DNA of 62,000 nucleotides from Adiantum capillus-veneris (GCA_014529385.2 CM043958.1:77984669-78046668), one strand, 5' to 3'. Positions 22,270 through 37,165 are shown, counted from the stretch's first letter. Numbers and translations: made by a program. The notes: generated by a model from the sequence alone, not told the origin.

Positions 22270-23790
22270 TCCTCAATGACTACCATTTACTGCATGTAAC
22301 TGCTCGTACTGGAAATGGCTCTGGGGCTTTCGCCTCAGTAGCCACAGTGCTAGGTGCTTCTGGACACTGAGCCACAAAATGCCCATCTTGCCACAAGTAT
22401 AATAGTTAAGGCTTCGATTTTGAAAGTTACGACTGCAGCCCCGGCTAGCACCTCCCTGGTACCTGCCGTGCCCAATACGGGAATCACCACTGGTACCTAA
22501 TTCCTCCTCTTGGGGTACACTAGTTGTCTCCACTCTAGTTGGTTCAGCATTGGTAAATACCACTACAGACAAATCCTTTCCCTTCTTGAAGTTATGAATG
22601 CAAATGCCACAATTGTTCCATAAATGACCATATGCTTTCAATAGGTACACTGTGGACACTCATTGGAAACATGATCTTTAGATTTTCACCTTGAACACCA
22701 GGTTTCCATTCTTTTGACTCGTTGTCTGGTCTGGCTGATTTCAGCAATCTGCTAGGCCATTTCATCAATCTTTCTAGACCAAGTCCCCTTATTGGCCTTG
22801 TCTTTTCTCTTTTCATCTGAGCTACTTTCAGAGCTACTGGAGGTCTCACTAGAATCAGAATTCTCAGTGGAAGAACTGCTACTATTGGAACTCCTCTTCT
22901 TGTGACTCCTCTCCTTCTTAGCCTACTGTTCAAGCTTCAAAACTCGTTGCACCAAATCATAAATTTCTTTGTTGGTGCAGGCACCTCCTGTTCTTTGAGC
23001 TTCTTATTTAGAAACCATGCACATAGCCTCTTTTCTAATGGTGGATCCTCCAACTGCCTGGTTAACGCCTTAATTTTCTCAACATAACTTCTCACTGACA
23101 ATTTTCCTTGTTTAAATGTAAGTGCCTCACGAACAAATGGTCTCGATGCACATTCTATTCAAGATCTCATTATTTTCCTTGTTTAACCTTATCTAGCTCA
23201 TAGAGGATGTCCTCATCTCCCCTATTGTCTGAATATTTGAGTCTGAAATCCTTGAGCAATTTGTTGTATTATCTGAGTTGGCAAGCTAGCTAATGGTAGA
23301 ACCATTTCCTTGTTGCATCCTTGAGTGTCTGACGAGAATATTCTCCCCAGTCATCTTCATCAATATTATTCAACTCAGCATACTGTTTAGAAGCTTGGAT
23401 ATGAACATCTGGATCATCTTTCTTTCCTCCTTTGAACACTGGGAAAGAGATTTCCAATAAGGAGGTATAATCATGCCGATCAGCATCGTCTCTGCTTCTT
23501 TTGACCTTGGGAGCCTAGCTTCATCGTGAAGACTTCTTGTAGTGGTCTCTATCAGCAACCCAATCAATTTCTGATTCAATCTCAGTTTTTGTCTCTTCTC
23601 TGGATTTTCTGCTGGAACTGTGATGACTACCCTTGCTGCCCTTAGCCCCAACATCCTTGTGTGTGGATCGAGAACTCCTGGTCTTGCATTCTTCCCGCTC
23701 AGCCCTTCTCCTCCGAGAATGACTAGAGTGCTGAGAGTCCTTGGCCTCATCAGCATGACTGTGCTCCTCTTGAGCCTCAGTCTTAGTCAC
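22270..23790 (-). pseudogene. Gag of element L (broken)
   Basis: The N-terminus is rich in Ser, Arg, Glu and Lys (HSRRRRAEREECKTRSSRST). The gypsy Gag core is visible in one frame around 23300-23450: SFPVFKGGKKDDPDVHIQAS, EDDWGEYSRQTLKDATRKWF. KLSVRSYVEKIKALTRQLED and CAWFLNKKLKEQEV lie at 22960-23110. A Ser/Glu-rich spacer (~22820-22900) and a zinc knuckle follow at ~22370-22420, read as YTCGKMG then a frameshifted remainder. The original start codon is lost where the 5' LTR junction is deleted (23791-23794). Frameshifts and stops are frequent. Confidence 0.7.
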
Positions 23791-23793
23791 CAG

Positions 23794-24069
23794 GTCAAAT
23801 GATTACAGCAGTAATGATTGTTGAGTGAAGCTAGAGGCGAAGAGATTGTAACTTGAGAATGTTTGGGAGCTAAAGCCAAAAGACAAGCAACTAATCCAAG
23901 AAACTAAGAATCAAGAAGCCCAATTACAATGTAACGGGTCCTATTTATAGCTTCTAGGAGTTATTGTAGTAATTGCCTTTGATAATTACTACTGGTGTGA
24001 CTGACTGATCCATTGTTCGGCATTTTAAGGGACATTTCTTGCCTGCTGGGATTGTCCTCACCTTCTACA
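23794..24069 (-). repeat. 5' LTR of element L, truncated
   Basis: 276 bp matching the right-hand part of 17713-18220. About 230 bp of LTR next to the gag side, the primer site and the gag start are missing, which points to an internal deletion at 23791-23794. Confidence 0.75.
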
Positions 24070-24074
24070 GTGGC

Positions 24075-24660
24075 CTCCACCAACAACAAAGGAAATGTGA
24101 AGAGGAAAGAAGAAGAGGGAATGAGGAAGGATACAAGAAACAAAGAGGAAGAAAAAAGAGAGGGAGTGTCAGGCAACATTGGCTTGATGCTACACTCTCT
24201 TAGTGCACACATTTCATTGCACAAATATAACGCATCTTATCAATCAATCTACCTACTTTGTGTTATTTTGTACTTTGATTGCTTATGTCACTTTTCAATT
24301 AGCATGCTATCTTAATGTCCTAATTATGAATGCAACTAATTATTATCTGCCATAATTGCAAGCCTTACAAAAGGGGAATCCGCCATTTCATTGTGGCACA
24401 CAAAGAACATACTATATGATGAGGAGGAGATGCACCTTTGCAACGTGCTAAAGGAGATGGAGAAGTGGAGGCCAATGGTGGCCTCCACCAACAACAAAGG
24501 AATGTGAAGTGGAAAGAAGAAGAGGGAATGAGGAAGGATACAAGAAACAAAAAGGAAGGAAACAGAGGGAATGTCAAGCAATATCTTTGTTGTTGAACGT
24601 TTGCTTGCCTACGTAATTGTTTATGGGATCTATTTCTATTTGGTTGAGCAGGCAACGTGC
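24075..24660 (+). repeat. LTR-like non-coding repeat, copy 2, with duplicated block
   Basis: Continues the repeat interrupted by element L. A block of about 110 bp rich in GAAGAAG (24075-24180) recurs at 24481-24590, both beginning CCTCCACCAACAACAAAGGAA. Between them 24181-24476 repeats 17410-17707. The arrangement suggests tandem or LTR-like duplication of a non-coding element. No protein is supported. Confidence 0.65.

Positions 24661-28607
<3,947 letters not shown>

Positions 28608-28650
<43 letters not shown>
28608..28650. repeat. (GA)n microsatellite
   Basis: About 21 GA units, followed after 30 bp by a short CT run at 28690-28708. Confidence 0.95.
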
Positions 28651-28654
<4 letters not shown>

Positions 28655-28894
28655 AGTGGGAGAGTATACCCCCCTCTCATGATTGGTCCACCTCTCTCTC
28701 TCTCTCTAGTATTATTTAACTATATCATTTGGACATGTGTCCTCTTTTTCCTCTTCGAGAGAAAGAACTTAATTATTTATTTTTATGCATCTAAATTCTC
28801 ATTGGGTTCCTTTAAGGCCTATCCAATAGGATTCAAGCACATCATGAGGGCCAAATGGGGAGGATCTTGACATGTGTCTTTTATGCTTCTTAAA

Positions 28895-29035
28895 ATATCA
28901 TGTTTGAATTGAACACTTCAAACACCTTCTTCATTTAAGCATGAAAATCGTTTATGCCTTGTGAGAGATCATGTTTGAATTGAACACTTCAAGAACCTTA
29001 GTCATTTAAGCATGAGAAGTACCTCAAGCTTGGGC
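28895..29035 (+). repeat. Tandem duplication, ~75 bp
   Basis: ATCATGTTTGAATTGAACACTTCAA, written here as a shared core, occurs at 28897 and 28969. Each is followed by a CTT...TCATTTAAGCATGA word. The later CCTCA(A/T)GCTTGGG pieces (29028, 29086) are also reiterated. This may be part of the left LTR of element E. Confidence 0.7.
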
Positions 29036-29672
29036 AAGGTTCCCACAAACACCTTAAGCACCTTAGTTAGCAAGCACGACAAGAACCTCATGCTTGGGTA
29101 GGATTCCCACCTCAAGGTCAGCCCTAGCTTGCCTAAGGTCAAAGGACTTTTTAACACTAACTTTTGGAGGTACTTAACGAAGCTAACCCTAAGGTCTTTG
29201 AGCTCCATTAGGTAGCATTTCTCTTTAACAAACCATCTCTCATTTGGACCCCTTTAACCTTGGCCCTGTGTTGAGATAGATCTATAAGCACATGTCTATA
29301 TTCTAACCCTTGTTCTTGCTTATTCTACCACATTAAATGATTAATTTAATATGAGAAAATCATTTGGGTTGGTTAGATATTAGATTTTATGACATTACCT
29401 CTCTCTTGAAATCGTAGTCATCCTCGACTATGAGGTAGAAGAGATAAAGTCTTAGTCATTAGTCTACGTTCTTAGCAGGTAGAGGATCCCTTTTCACCCC
29501 TACGACCTCGTTTCAGAATGGATGATTAGTCCATTTGGTGCTTGGGAGACGTAGCTTCCACAAGCATGTCTGCTCTTTAGTCCATATTGTACTCCCAAAG
29601 TAGAGTGACAAATTCTACTTGTTGTTTGAGTGATGTCATCATCACAAACATGATTCTAAGCATGCATACTAT

Positions 29673-30460
29673 TTAAATTCGTGCACAAAAGAGGATTAGT
29701 CTTATAAGACAAAAAAATTGTTCATTTAGAAAGCATTTACATTTGCTTACTCTAGTGTAGCATTGTAAGCATTTGACAAGGTTCTTACTATCCTTAAGCT
29801 GTATTCCTTGCATCCATCTAGCATCTTCAAAAGGATAATTTTTGAACTTAATAAGATACTGTCGGATAATCTTACCATGTCGTAGTACCTTGTTTTCATG
29901 CCGAAGGATAGGTTTGGGTTGTAGCACCTCTTCTTGGTCTTTGATTTCTTGAGGGTCTTCAATAATTGGTTCTCTTGGTGGCTCTCCTTTGTAGGGCTTA
30001 AGTAGGCTCACATAAAAAGCATTGTGTATGAGCCAATGGTTGGTCAACTTGAGTTGATAAGCCATTTCATCGATTGGCTTCAAGATTTGAAAAGGACCAT
30101 AGTATCTTTTTGCTAGTTTAGCATAATACTTTTGATGGCCCGTAGGATTTTTGCATGTCGATTGCCTCAATTGAGCCTTGGGAAACTTAAGTAAGACCCA
30201 ATCATTTTCTTTGAATGTTAAGGCCCTTTTGTGCTTGCTAGCAACAAATTTTTGCCTTTGTTGAGAGATGGATATAGCCTCCTTAACCTTTTGAAAGATT
30301 ATTGTAGGTCACGGCTATATGCATCAACATCAAAGATCTTCCCATGTACTTTAAGTAGCAAGGGACTTTTAGGTCTTTCCTCTATGATCTCAAAAGGTGC
30401 TTTTGTTGTAGTAGTATGGACAATATTATTGTATGCATACTCTACAAGGAGTAAGTACTT
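29673..30460 (-). pseudogene. Integrase C-terminus and chromodomain, element E
   Basis: The frame 29673-30170 reads YYAKLAKRYYGPFQILKPID, LKLTNHWLIHNAFYVSLLKP (the GPF/Y-type integrase tail) and then a chromodomain, PILRHENKVLRHGKIIRQYL and IKFKNYPFEDARWM (~29800-29905). Chromodomains direct chromovirus integration to marked chromatin. The upstream part (30171-30460) is shifted and interrupted. Confidence 0.85.
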
Positions 30461-30463
30461 CTT

Positions 30464-30980
30464 TCATTGTGAGTGTTGATCTACTTCTGTACCATAAGTT
30501 TGTAGTAGATTGAGTATCGTAAGATTGGTTATCTCATTTTGGCCATTTGTTTGTGGGTCATACGCCAAAGAGAAATTCAAGCTTGTACCTAGATTTTTGG
30601 AGAGACCTTTCAAAAAATTATTGGTCCTTCTAGGATCTCTATCCGACACGATGGATGTTGGTAATCCATGGTATTTGAAAATCTGAATTATGAAGAGGGT
30701 TGCCATTTGGTGTGCCTTAATAGTCTTTTTGACATGAATAAAATATGCTTGCTTGCTAAACCTGTTGACTATTGTCCATATTCCCGTATTCCCATGGATA
30801 GACTTGGGTAATCCAAAGATAAAATTCATGGATATACTCTCCCATGGTGAATTAGGGATTGGTAATGGTGGAGTAATCCAGGTTTCTTACCTCTATCATA
30901 CTTACTCTTTTGGCACACCACACATTTTGAAACATACTCTTGTATCTCCACTTTCATGGTAGGCCAATAGAAGTACGTCT
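30464..30980 (-). pseudogene. Integrase core, element E (broken)
   Basis: The zinc-finger end CVVCQKSKYDRGKKPG lies at ~30890 in one frame. The core is in 30464-30829: MNFIFGLPKSIHGN, IVSDRDPRRTNNFLKGL and YDPQTNGQNEITN. Family members have SMDFI at the first catalytic Asp, so Asp is replaced by Asn here; the second Asp and the Glu remain. Loss of the first Asp alone would abolish integration. Confidence 0.85.
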
Positions 30981-32470
30981 CTACTCCTCAAAGAGTAGGT
31001 TGAATGCCTCTATGTCCCGCATAGGGAGGAGCATGGGATTCATACATGACTGTCTCACGAAGGGAGTGGGTAACACATAGTCTATTGCCATGGAGAAGAT
31101 TGCAAAGGTGAATAGTTCCTCTTTCTTTCCCAAACTTACATCTTTAAAGTCAAGGTCAGTAGCATACTCATCTATCATAGAAGATAGATCATTGTGAGTT
31201 GCTATAGATATCGCATTTACCCTTGGACGTCGTGAAAGTGCATCGACCACTTGATTGTGCTTGCCAGCAATGTGAGCAACATGAAATTTAAATTGCAAAT
31301 GAAACTTTGTCCACCTCATTTTTTTGTCAAAGATCTTGGTTTGCGTCATGAAGTTCTTCAGGCTTTGTGATCCATTCGTAGGATGAATGGAACCCCTACG
31401 AGATAGTGCTTCCATGTGTCTAGGGAATGTAGAACATCTAAAAGCTCTTTTTTGTATGTGCCAAGACCCGTTCATTGACATCGAGCCTTTGGCTCTCATA
31501 TTCTATAGCATGTTCTTCTTGAAGCAACACTACTCCAAGGCAATCACCACAAGCATCACATTGGACCTCAAATGGCTTTGAGAGATCCGAAAGTATAAGG
31601 ACTGGTTGGGAGGTAAGCTTCTCTTTGAGCTTGTCAAACGCATTTTGCTCTTTAGCAATCCATGAGTACTTAAAGTTCTTCTTTGTTAAGTCATGCAATG
31701 GTCCTACTATTTGAGAGAACTTTGCTATGAAGCGTCTATAGTATGCACACATATCAATAAAGCTTCTTAGCTCATGTAGATTCCTTGGATTAGGCCATGC
31801 TTTTATTACCTCCAACTTTGATGGATCCATACGGATACCATCTTGAGAGATAATGTGACCTAAATATTGAATCTCTTGAAAGAAAAAATCGCTTTTCTTT
31901 TGGCTGAGAAAAAGCTTGTTCTCTCTCAATACTTGAAAAACTACTTGGAGATGTTGCTTGTGTTCCTCCAAGTACTTGGAGTGGATGTTGATATCATCAA
32001 AGAACACTCCAGTGAACTTACGGTAGGGTCTAAATATTTTCTCCATCAAAAAATTGAATGTGGTTGATGCATTGGTCAAGCCAAAAGGAATGACTAGATA
32101 TTCATAAAGACCAAACGTTGTACAAAACGCGGTCGTTAGGATATCTTCATCCACTATCCTTATTTGATGATAGCCACTTTTAAGGTCAATCCTATTGAAG
32201 TAGGTAGAGCCTTGTAGCTTATCAAATAGATCTTCTACCTGAGGCACGAGAAATCTGTTTTTGATAGTGATATGGTTTAGTGCTTGTCAATAGACCACAC
32301 ACATGCGGTATGTACCATCTTTCTTTTACACTAAAAGGACTGGAGAAAAAAAGGGAGAGGAGCTAGGTCTCACCATCCCTTTGTCTACCAATTCTTGTAC
32401 TTGCCTCATGATCTCCTCTTGTTGAGCTTGAGAAACTCGATAACGAGGTTTGTTAGGCAGTGAGCTTCCT
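30981..32470 (-). pseudogene. Reverse transcriptase-RNase H, element E (broken)
   Basis: RT in 31438-32247: VEDLFDKLQGSTYFNRIDLK, SGYHQIRI, PFGLTNASTTFNFLMEKIF and FFDDINIHS, with the two catalytic Asp kept. The thumb is YLGHIISQDGIRMDPSKLEV. RNase H follows with KPFEVQCDACGDCLGVVLLQ and runs in a shifted frame into 30981-31499 (HIAGKHNQVVDALSRRP). Upstream, 32250-32470 carries RT N-terminal words with two stops. Frameshift lies near 31440-31500. Confidence 0.9.
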
Positions 32471-32633
32471 AGTAGGACCTCAATTTGATGGTCATCATCC
32501 CCTCGTTTTGGAGTAAGTCCATAGGGATATCATCGATAAAAACATCTTGGAATCCATTTAAAAGAGTAGACAAGTCTAACTCTTCTTGATTCCTTCCATT
32601 TTCATTTGATAAATCTTTAGTGCCATTAGTGGA

Positions 32634-33200
32634 TTATTTGACAAAAATCATGTACATAGAAATCGAGCTTTTCATCGACTTATCAAAAGCCGGTGAATTT
32701 ACAAGTGGTATAGTACGACCAGACTCATTAGCATCTATATGCATGCTCTTTCCCTTGTGGGTGAAGTAGATTCTCCTTTCAGGGAACTTCATGTTGATAG
32801 CCATGCGGTTGAACCATGGTGCCCCTAGGATAGCGTCCTCATGTTGGAGAGGAGAGATGAAAAAGTCTTCTTTGTCGACATAGCTTTGGACATGAAGCCT
32901 CAGCTTCCCAATCAAGGGAGTAACGGAGGCTTGTTGTACCTTGAAAGTTGTGTCAGCAGTTAAAGTATCTCCCATCTCAAAAGCTTGAATGCCCAACTTG
33001 GTGGCCAACTCTATTGATATGAAGTTGTGAGTAGAGTCAGGGTCAAACAAGATGAAGGCATCATGCTCCCTTACCTTTCTCCAAGCACATGAGAGAGGTG
33101 ATCCTTTTCAATGAGGATCCTCTTTCGGAGCTTCGATGCTGGAATCTCTAGGAGTCTCAATGCGGGCATTTCTCTTGGGGTAAGAACGATAGCCATGTCT
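32634..33200 (-). pseudogene. Protease and gag tail, element E
   Basis: FDPDSTHNFISIELATKLGI (~32995-33050) corresponds to the gypsy protease D-S/T-G region, but Gly is absent (PDST), so the active site is damaged. ILGAPWFNRMAINMKFPERR is the typical C-terminal LG-PW motif. Coding-like sequence fades near 33200. No zinc knuckle was found, so gag is lost. Confidence 0.75.
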
Positions 33201-33240
33201 TTGTTAGGTAAAGACGGTGGGCCTCACCATGCTTTACTCG

Positions 33241-33446
33241 TGTCCACTGGGAAGTGTCCTGCTACCCACATTTATCTCCTTATTCTTTATACATATAAAG
33301 AATAAGATGTATAAAGAATAAGGAGCTCTCACTCATTCTCACACAGTGCTCATACAATGAGATTTGGGAGCTCCACCCACATCCTATGTACTCTCTCTCT
33401 CCCCTTTTCACTCTCCGCATACGCACCGCATTCGTGCACTCACAAC
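33241..33446 (+). repeat. LTR remnant upstream of a primer site
   Basis: The segment ends CACTCACAAC directly before a perfect initiator-Met primer site. It has a TATA-like tract (ATACATATAAAGAATAAG, ~33287) and a CT-rich leader. Its left edge is uncertain (TGTCC at 33241 or 33255). No 3' partner was found in the window. Confidence 0.5.
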
Positions 33447-33458
33447 TGGTATCAGAGC
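33447..33458 (+). promoter_or_regulatory. Primer-binding site, initiator tRNA-Met
   Basis: TGGTATCAGAGC, an exact match to the plant initiator tRNA-Met 3' end complement. No retrotransposon coding follows in the next 1.2 kb, so it belongs to a non-coding or truncated element. Confidence 0.8.
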
Positions 33459-33599
33459 TTTGGTGACGCATGCGCGCTAGCTTCCCGATGAGACGGAAGT
33501 GAAGGAGCTCGGCTATGGCAGGCTTAGGCATGTATATTCAGCTTGTGTAGAGCTTATATAGCAAGCCATTGCTGAATTTTATAGAGAAAGAGCAGAAAA

Positions 33600-33935
33600 A
33601 AGAAGTGTTGCAGCTCGTTTTTGCTGTTTTTGGCTCCTGAAACAATGTTTTTTGCATATCTCCGTCACACGGAGTCAGATGGATATGATCCAAGAGTCTA
33701 AGTTGGGATTTTGGCACATTCCGGACGCGATGGTGATGTCCATTTTCTAAAATTCTGATTTGAATTACAGCAGGTGCAACAATAGCAAGTTTATGCTACG
33801 CTTTTGGGCCAAAAAAACAGAGGTTTTTGGCATATCTCTCACACCCGGACTCGGATACATGTGATCCAAGAGTCTACCCTGAGGTTTTGGCACGTTTCGG
33901 ACGCGGTGGTCATATCAAAATTTTGAAAGTGGTGA
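33600..33935 (+). repeat. Imperfect tandem duplication
   Basis: Two ~170-bp blocks share TTTTTGGC, CATATCTC(C)...CAC, ATGTGATCCAAGAGTCTA and GGCACRTTYCGGACGCGRTGGT words (33627-33760 and 33815-33930). It could be the interior of a non-coding retroelement. No protein is supported between 33460 and 34265. Confidence 0.7.
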
Positions 33936-34264
33936 ATTTTTTGTAGTAGCCTATCAACAATCTCAACATATTGAGGTTTTGCAGTTTGATTCCTATAGTG
34001 TAGAGAGTGATGCGGTTTGCATCTTTGGCTATGTATAGGGTAGAAGCATGTTAATGTGTCACTGAATATGTTGTCCCGGATAGTGCTAGTTACTTTTTCT
34101 TGTTAGCATATACTGAAAACGGATGGACAAGTCCTTTGAATTTCAAATGTTCCATAAAAAAATTATTTTCCCTTCTCATGTGCTTCTGTTTTCAGTTTTA
34201 TTGAAGACGACATGGGGAGTCTCTCTCTCTCTCTCTCAGACTAGCAGGTGGTTTGTTGAGTCTT

Positions 34265-34265
<1 letters not shown>

Positions 34266-34336
<71 letters not shown>
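34266..34336. repeat. (CT)n microsatellite
   Basis: About 35 CT units, preceded by a shorter run at 34218-34238. Confidence 0.95.
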
Positions 34337-34339
<3 letters not shown>

Positions 34340-34705
34340 CGTTCCTTGCACCGGGAATCCTGCCTAAGAGATTAGTTGTCAAAGCTGAGGTCTTTCTCTT
34401 GTTCTGACATAGACCTATAGAAATGGAGAACCAATAGCCAACATTATTGCCACTAGCTCCAATGCTGGAAATGGAGCCGTACTGTAATCTGATGGTAAGA
34501 AAATCTTATGTGTAGCCCACCCACTCCAAATGAAGTCATTGGTTTTGTTGGTCACATCTATAGTTTTGTGAGGGCATTTGTTCATAGTATGTGTCTATTA
34601 CAACATCAAGTGTTGACAGCTATACATTCAAGTGATTTTAAGTAAGTAACATATTATGCACCTCTACAATTCTCAGGAAAAAGCAAAAGATAGCCACTAC
34701 AGGCA

Positions 34706-35349
34706 ATGAATTACAACTCCCAAGATCCAACTCTTTCTGTAATCAGGGAATATGAGAGAGTAAGAAAGAGGAAAAAACGGGAGCAGAAACAAATAAAATT
34801 TGAGCGACAACATCATGCCCTCAACGATGAGGAGAAAAAGAAAATCTCCTCCGAGATTGTGAGAGCTTTCAAGAGTAGGACTGAAGGTTTTAGTACAAAA
34901 GCAAAGTGGGAAATCTGGAATCTTGTTGCTCAACATCCGCATGTTCAGACGATCCATGATGAGTCTTTTGAGGAGGAGGTTCTTGTACAGACCGCAATTG
35001 TCTCCAATGTCCGCAGCACACTAGCTACCGTCAAGCAGCCAGTTTCCAATGAGGAGTTGTTTTTGAAGAATGCATCATTGCAAATGATGTTGAATTCATA
35101 GGAAAACATGCCTATTTCAAAAATTGCCAAGGTCCTAAATGTCAATCGTCGCACCTTGCACAAGGCGAGATCACGACAAGCGACGCCCAATGTTGATGGT
35201 CAATTGTTTTCATTGGTTGCATGTCAGAAGAAACACCGTCATCCCTATCAGAAATGAAATTAAGGAATTGGTCTACACATTTTGGAAAGTGGAGACTCGC
35301 ATTTCACCGAACAAGAAGGATGTTTGTCGAAAGAGGATGGGGAGGAAAA
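34706..35349 (+). pseudogene. Transposase-like gene, 5' exon (broken)
   Basis: Starts at ATG 34706 (MNYNSQDPTLSVIREYERV), with a basic segment (RKRKKREQKQIKFERQ), SEIVRAFKSRT, and a helix-turn-helix-like stretch PISKIAKVLNVNRRTLHKAR at ~35110-35170. A stop (35099-35101) and a frameshift near 35220 interrupt it. The second frame gives NEIKELVYTFWKVETRISPN and KKDVCRKRMGRK, ending at a good splice donor AAAG|GTACTA (35349/35350). The joined reading continues directly with 37166 onward. The layout (DNA-binding helix-turn-helix, FW...TR.SPN, then Cys-rich and RNase H-like parts) resembles an abundant, poorly named transposase-like protein family I know from animal and plant genomes; I do not assign a superfamily. 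Confidence 0.6.
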
Positions 35350-35439
35350 GGTACTAGAACACCCAGTGCACCTCCTAGATGAACCTTAGGTGATCAATCA
35401 AATACTTGTACCATAACTTATGCATTTTATGCATTGCAT

Positions 35440-37080
35440 CTCTAGTGCTTAGTAACTTGTATATGCTGATCGATAGCATACTGATTTGTAGACTTTTGCT
35501 AGTTAGCATATGGACGGTGTTGGTTAGCATATTGACTATGCTAGATAGCATATGGAGTATGCTAGTTAGCATGTCTTGGGTTCTAAATAGCATACATGGG
35601 CTAGTTTGTTAACACAATATTTATGCTAATTAACATACCTGGTATGCTAGTTAACAAACCTAGTATGCTAGTTACATACCTAGTATGCTCAATTGCATGA
35701 TAAGTACGTTGTCTAATAGAAAGTGATTATTCTAGTTAGCATATGGAGTTTGCTAGGTAGCATACGGAGTATGCTAGTTAGCAGCCTTCAGTTCTAAATA
35801 GCATACAGAGCTAGTTGGTCAACACAAAAGGTATGTAAGTTAACACCACTTATGCTAGTTAACACCTAGTATGCTCACTAGCATGATGGGTATGCTATTT
35901 AAGACAAGGGTTATGCTAGTTAGAACTAGCAGTTGGGCTGGGTATGCTAGTAAGCATATGGAGTATGCTGGTTGGCATAAGGAGTATGCTAGTTAGCATG
36001 CCTTGTGTTCTACCTAGCATACAAAGTTAGCTAGTCAGCACAAGATGTATGCTAATTAACATCATTTATGCTATTTAGCACCTAGTATGCTCAATAGCAT
36101 GATGGGTGTCCTAATGCGTATACTAGTTAGCATAGTGAGTATGATAGTTAGCATATAGACTGTGCTAATTAGCATATGGATTTTGCTAGTTAGCATATGG
36201 AGTATGCTAGTTAGCATGCCTTGGGTCCTAAATAGCACAGAGCTAGTTGGTTATCACAATATGTATGCTAATTAACATACTTGGTATGCTAGTTAACATA
36301 CCTAGTATGCTAGTTACATACCTAGTATTCTCAATTGCATGATAAGTACACTGTCTAACAGAAAGTGAATATGCTAGTTAGCACATGGAGTTTGCTAGGT
36401 AGCATATGGAGTATGCTAGTTACCAGGCCTTGAGTTCTAAATAGCATACAGAGTTAGTTGGCCAACACAAAAAGTATGCAAGTTAACACCACTTATGCTA
36501 GTTAACAACTAGTATGCTCACTAGCATGATGGGTATGCTATTTAAGACGAGGGTTATGCTAGTTAGAACTAGCAGCTGGGCTGGGTATGCTAGTTAGCAT
36601 ATGGAGTATGCTAGTCAGCATGCCTTGTGCTCTACCTAGCATACAAAGTTAGATGGTCAACACAAAAAGTATGCAAGTTAACACCGCTTATGCTAGTCAA
36701 CAACTAGTATGCTCACTAGCATGATGGGTATGCTATTTAAGACAAGGGTTATGCTAGTTAGAACTAACAGCTGGACTGGGTATGCTAGTTAGCATATCAA
36801 GTATGCTAGTCAGAATGCCTTGTGTTCTAACCTAGCATACAGAGCTAGCTAGTCAGCACAAGATGTATGCTAATTAACATAATTTATGCTAGTTAACACC
36901 TAGTATGCTCAACAACATGATGGGTGTCCTAATGAGTATGCTAGTTAGCATATGGTCTGTGCTAGTTAGCGTGCCTTGTGCTCTACCTAGCATACAAAGT
37001 TACATGGTAAACACAATATATATGCTAGCTAGCACTCTTTATGCTAGTTAATATACGATGTTGCATGCACATTAGGATGT
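35440..37080. repeat. Palindromic minisatellite inside intron
   Basis: Dozens of variants of TATGCTAGTTAGCATATGGAG fill about 1.6 kb. The core TGCTAGTTAGCA is a near-perfect palindrome. Larger blocks repeat too: the stretch from CCTAGTATGCTCAATTGCATG (35683) recurs from about 36320, and parts again near 36650, so there is a higher-order period of roughly 640 bp. It lies between a splice donor (35350) and acceptor (TTGCAG ending 37165). Confidence 0.9.
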
Positions 37081-37165
37081 TGATTGTCACTATGATTTGT
37101 TTTCGTGAAATTGCTGGATGTCCTAGTTAGCAATCTGAATACTAATCATCATTTGGATGTTGCAG

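Larger units (their letters stand above)
17713..24069 (-). mobile_element. Element L: Gag-protease-coiled-coil LTR element
   Basis: 6.36-kb minus-strand LTR element flanked by a perfect target duplication GTGGC (17708-17712, 24070-24074). The 3' LTR (17713-18220) and a shortened 5' LTR (23794-24069) share most of their sequence and both end CTTCTACA on the plus strand. A polypurine tract (AAGAAAGGAGGGAAGGA, minus strand, next to 18220) is present. Coding order on the minus strand is Gag, CCHC, gypsy-type protease, Pro/Thr repeat linker, then a long coiled-coil protein. I find no reverse transcriptase, RNase H or integrase motif, so it would depend on another element. All frames contain stops. 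Confidence 0.8.
29393..33200 (-). mobile_element. Ty3/gypsy chromovirus, element E (truncated)
   Basis: Minus-strand gypsy element with protease, RT, RNase H, integrase and chromodomain. A purine tract AAGAGAGAGG (29399-29408 region) followed by TGTCATAAAATC marks the probable start of its 3' LTR to the left of 29393; the outer end of that LTR was not found. The gag half and 5' LTR are missing: coding stops near 33200, where unrelated LTR-like sequence begins. The chromodomain places it among chromoviruses. Confidence 0.8.

Noticed and set aside
33241-33446. 5' LTR of chromovirus E
   Set aside because: Its primer site reads on the plus strand, while element E is on the minus strand, so it must belong to another element.
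35440-37080. Centromeric-type satellite
   Set aside because: It is short and confined to an intron-like interval between matching splice sites of one gene. No long homogeneous array is seen.
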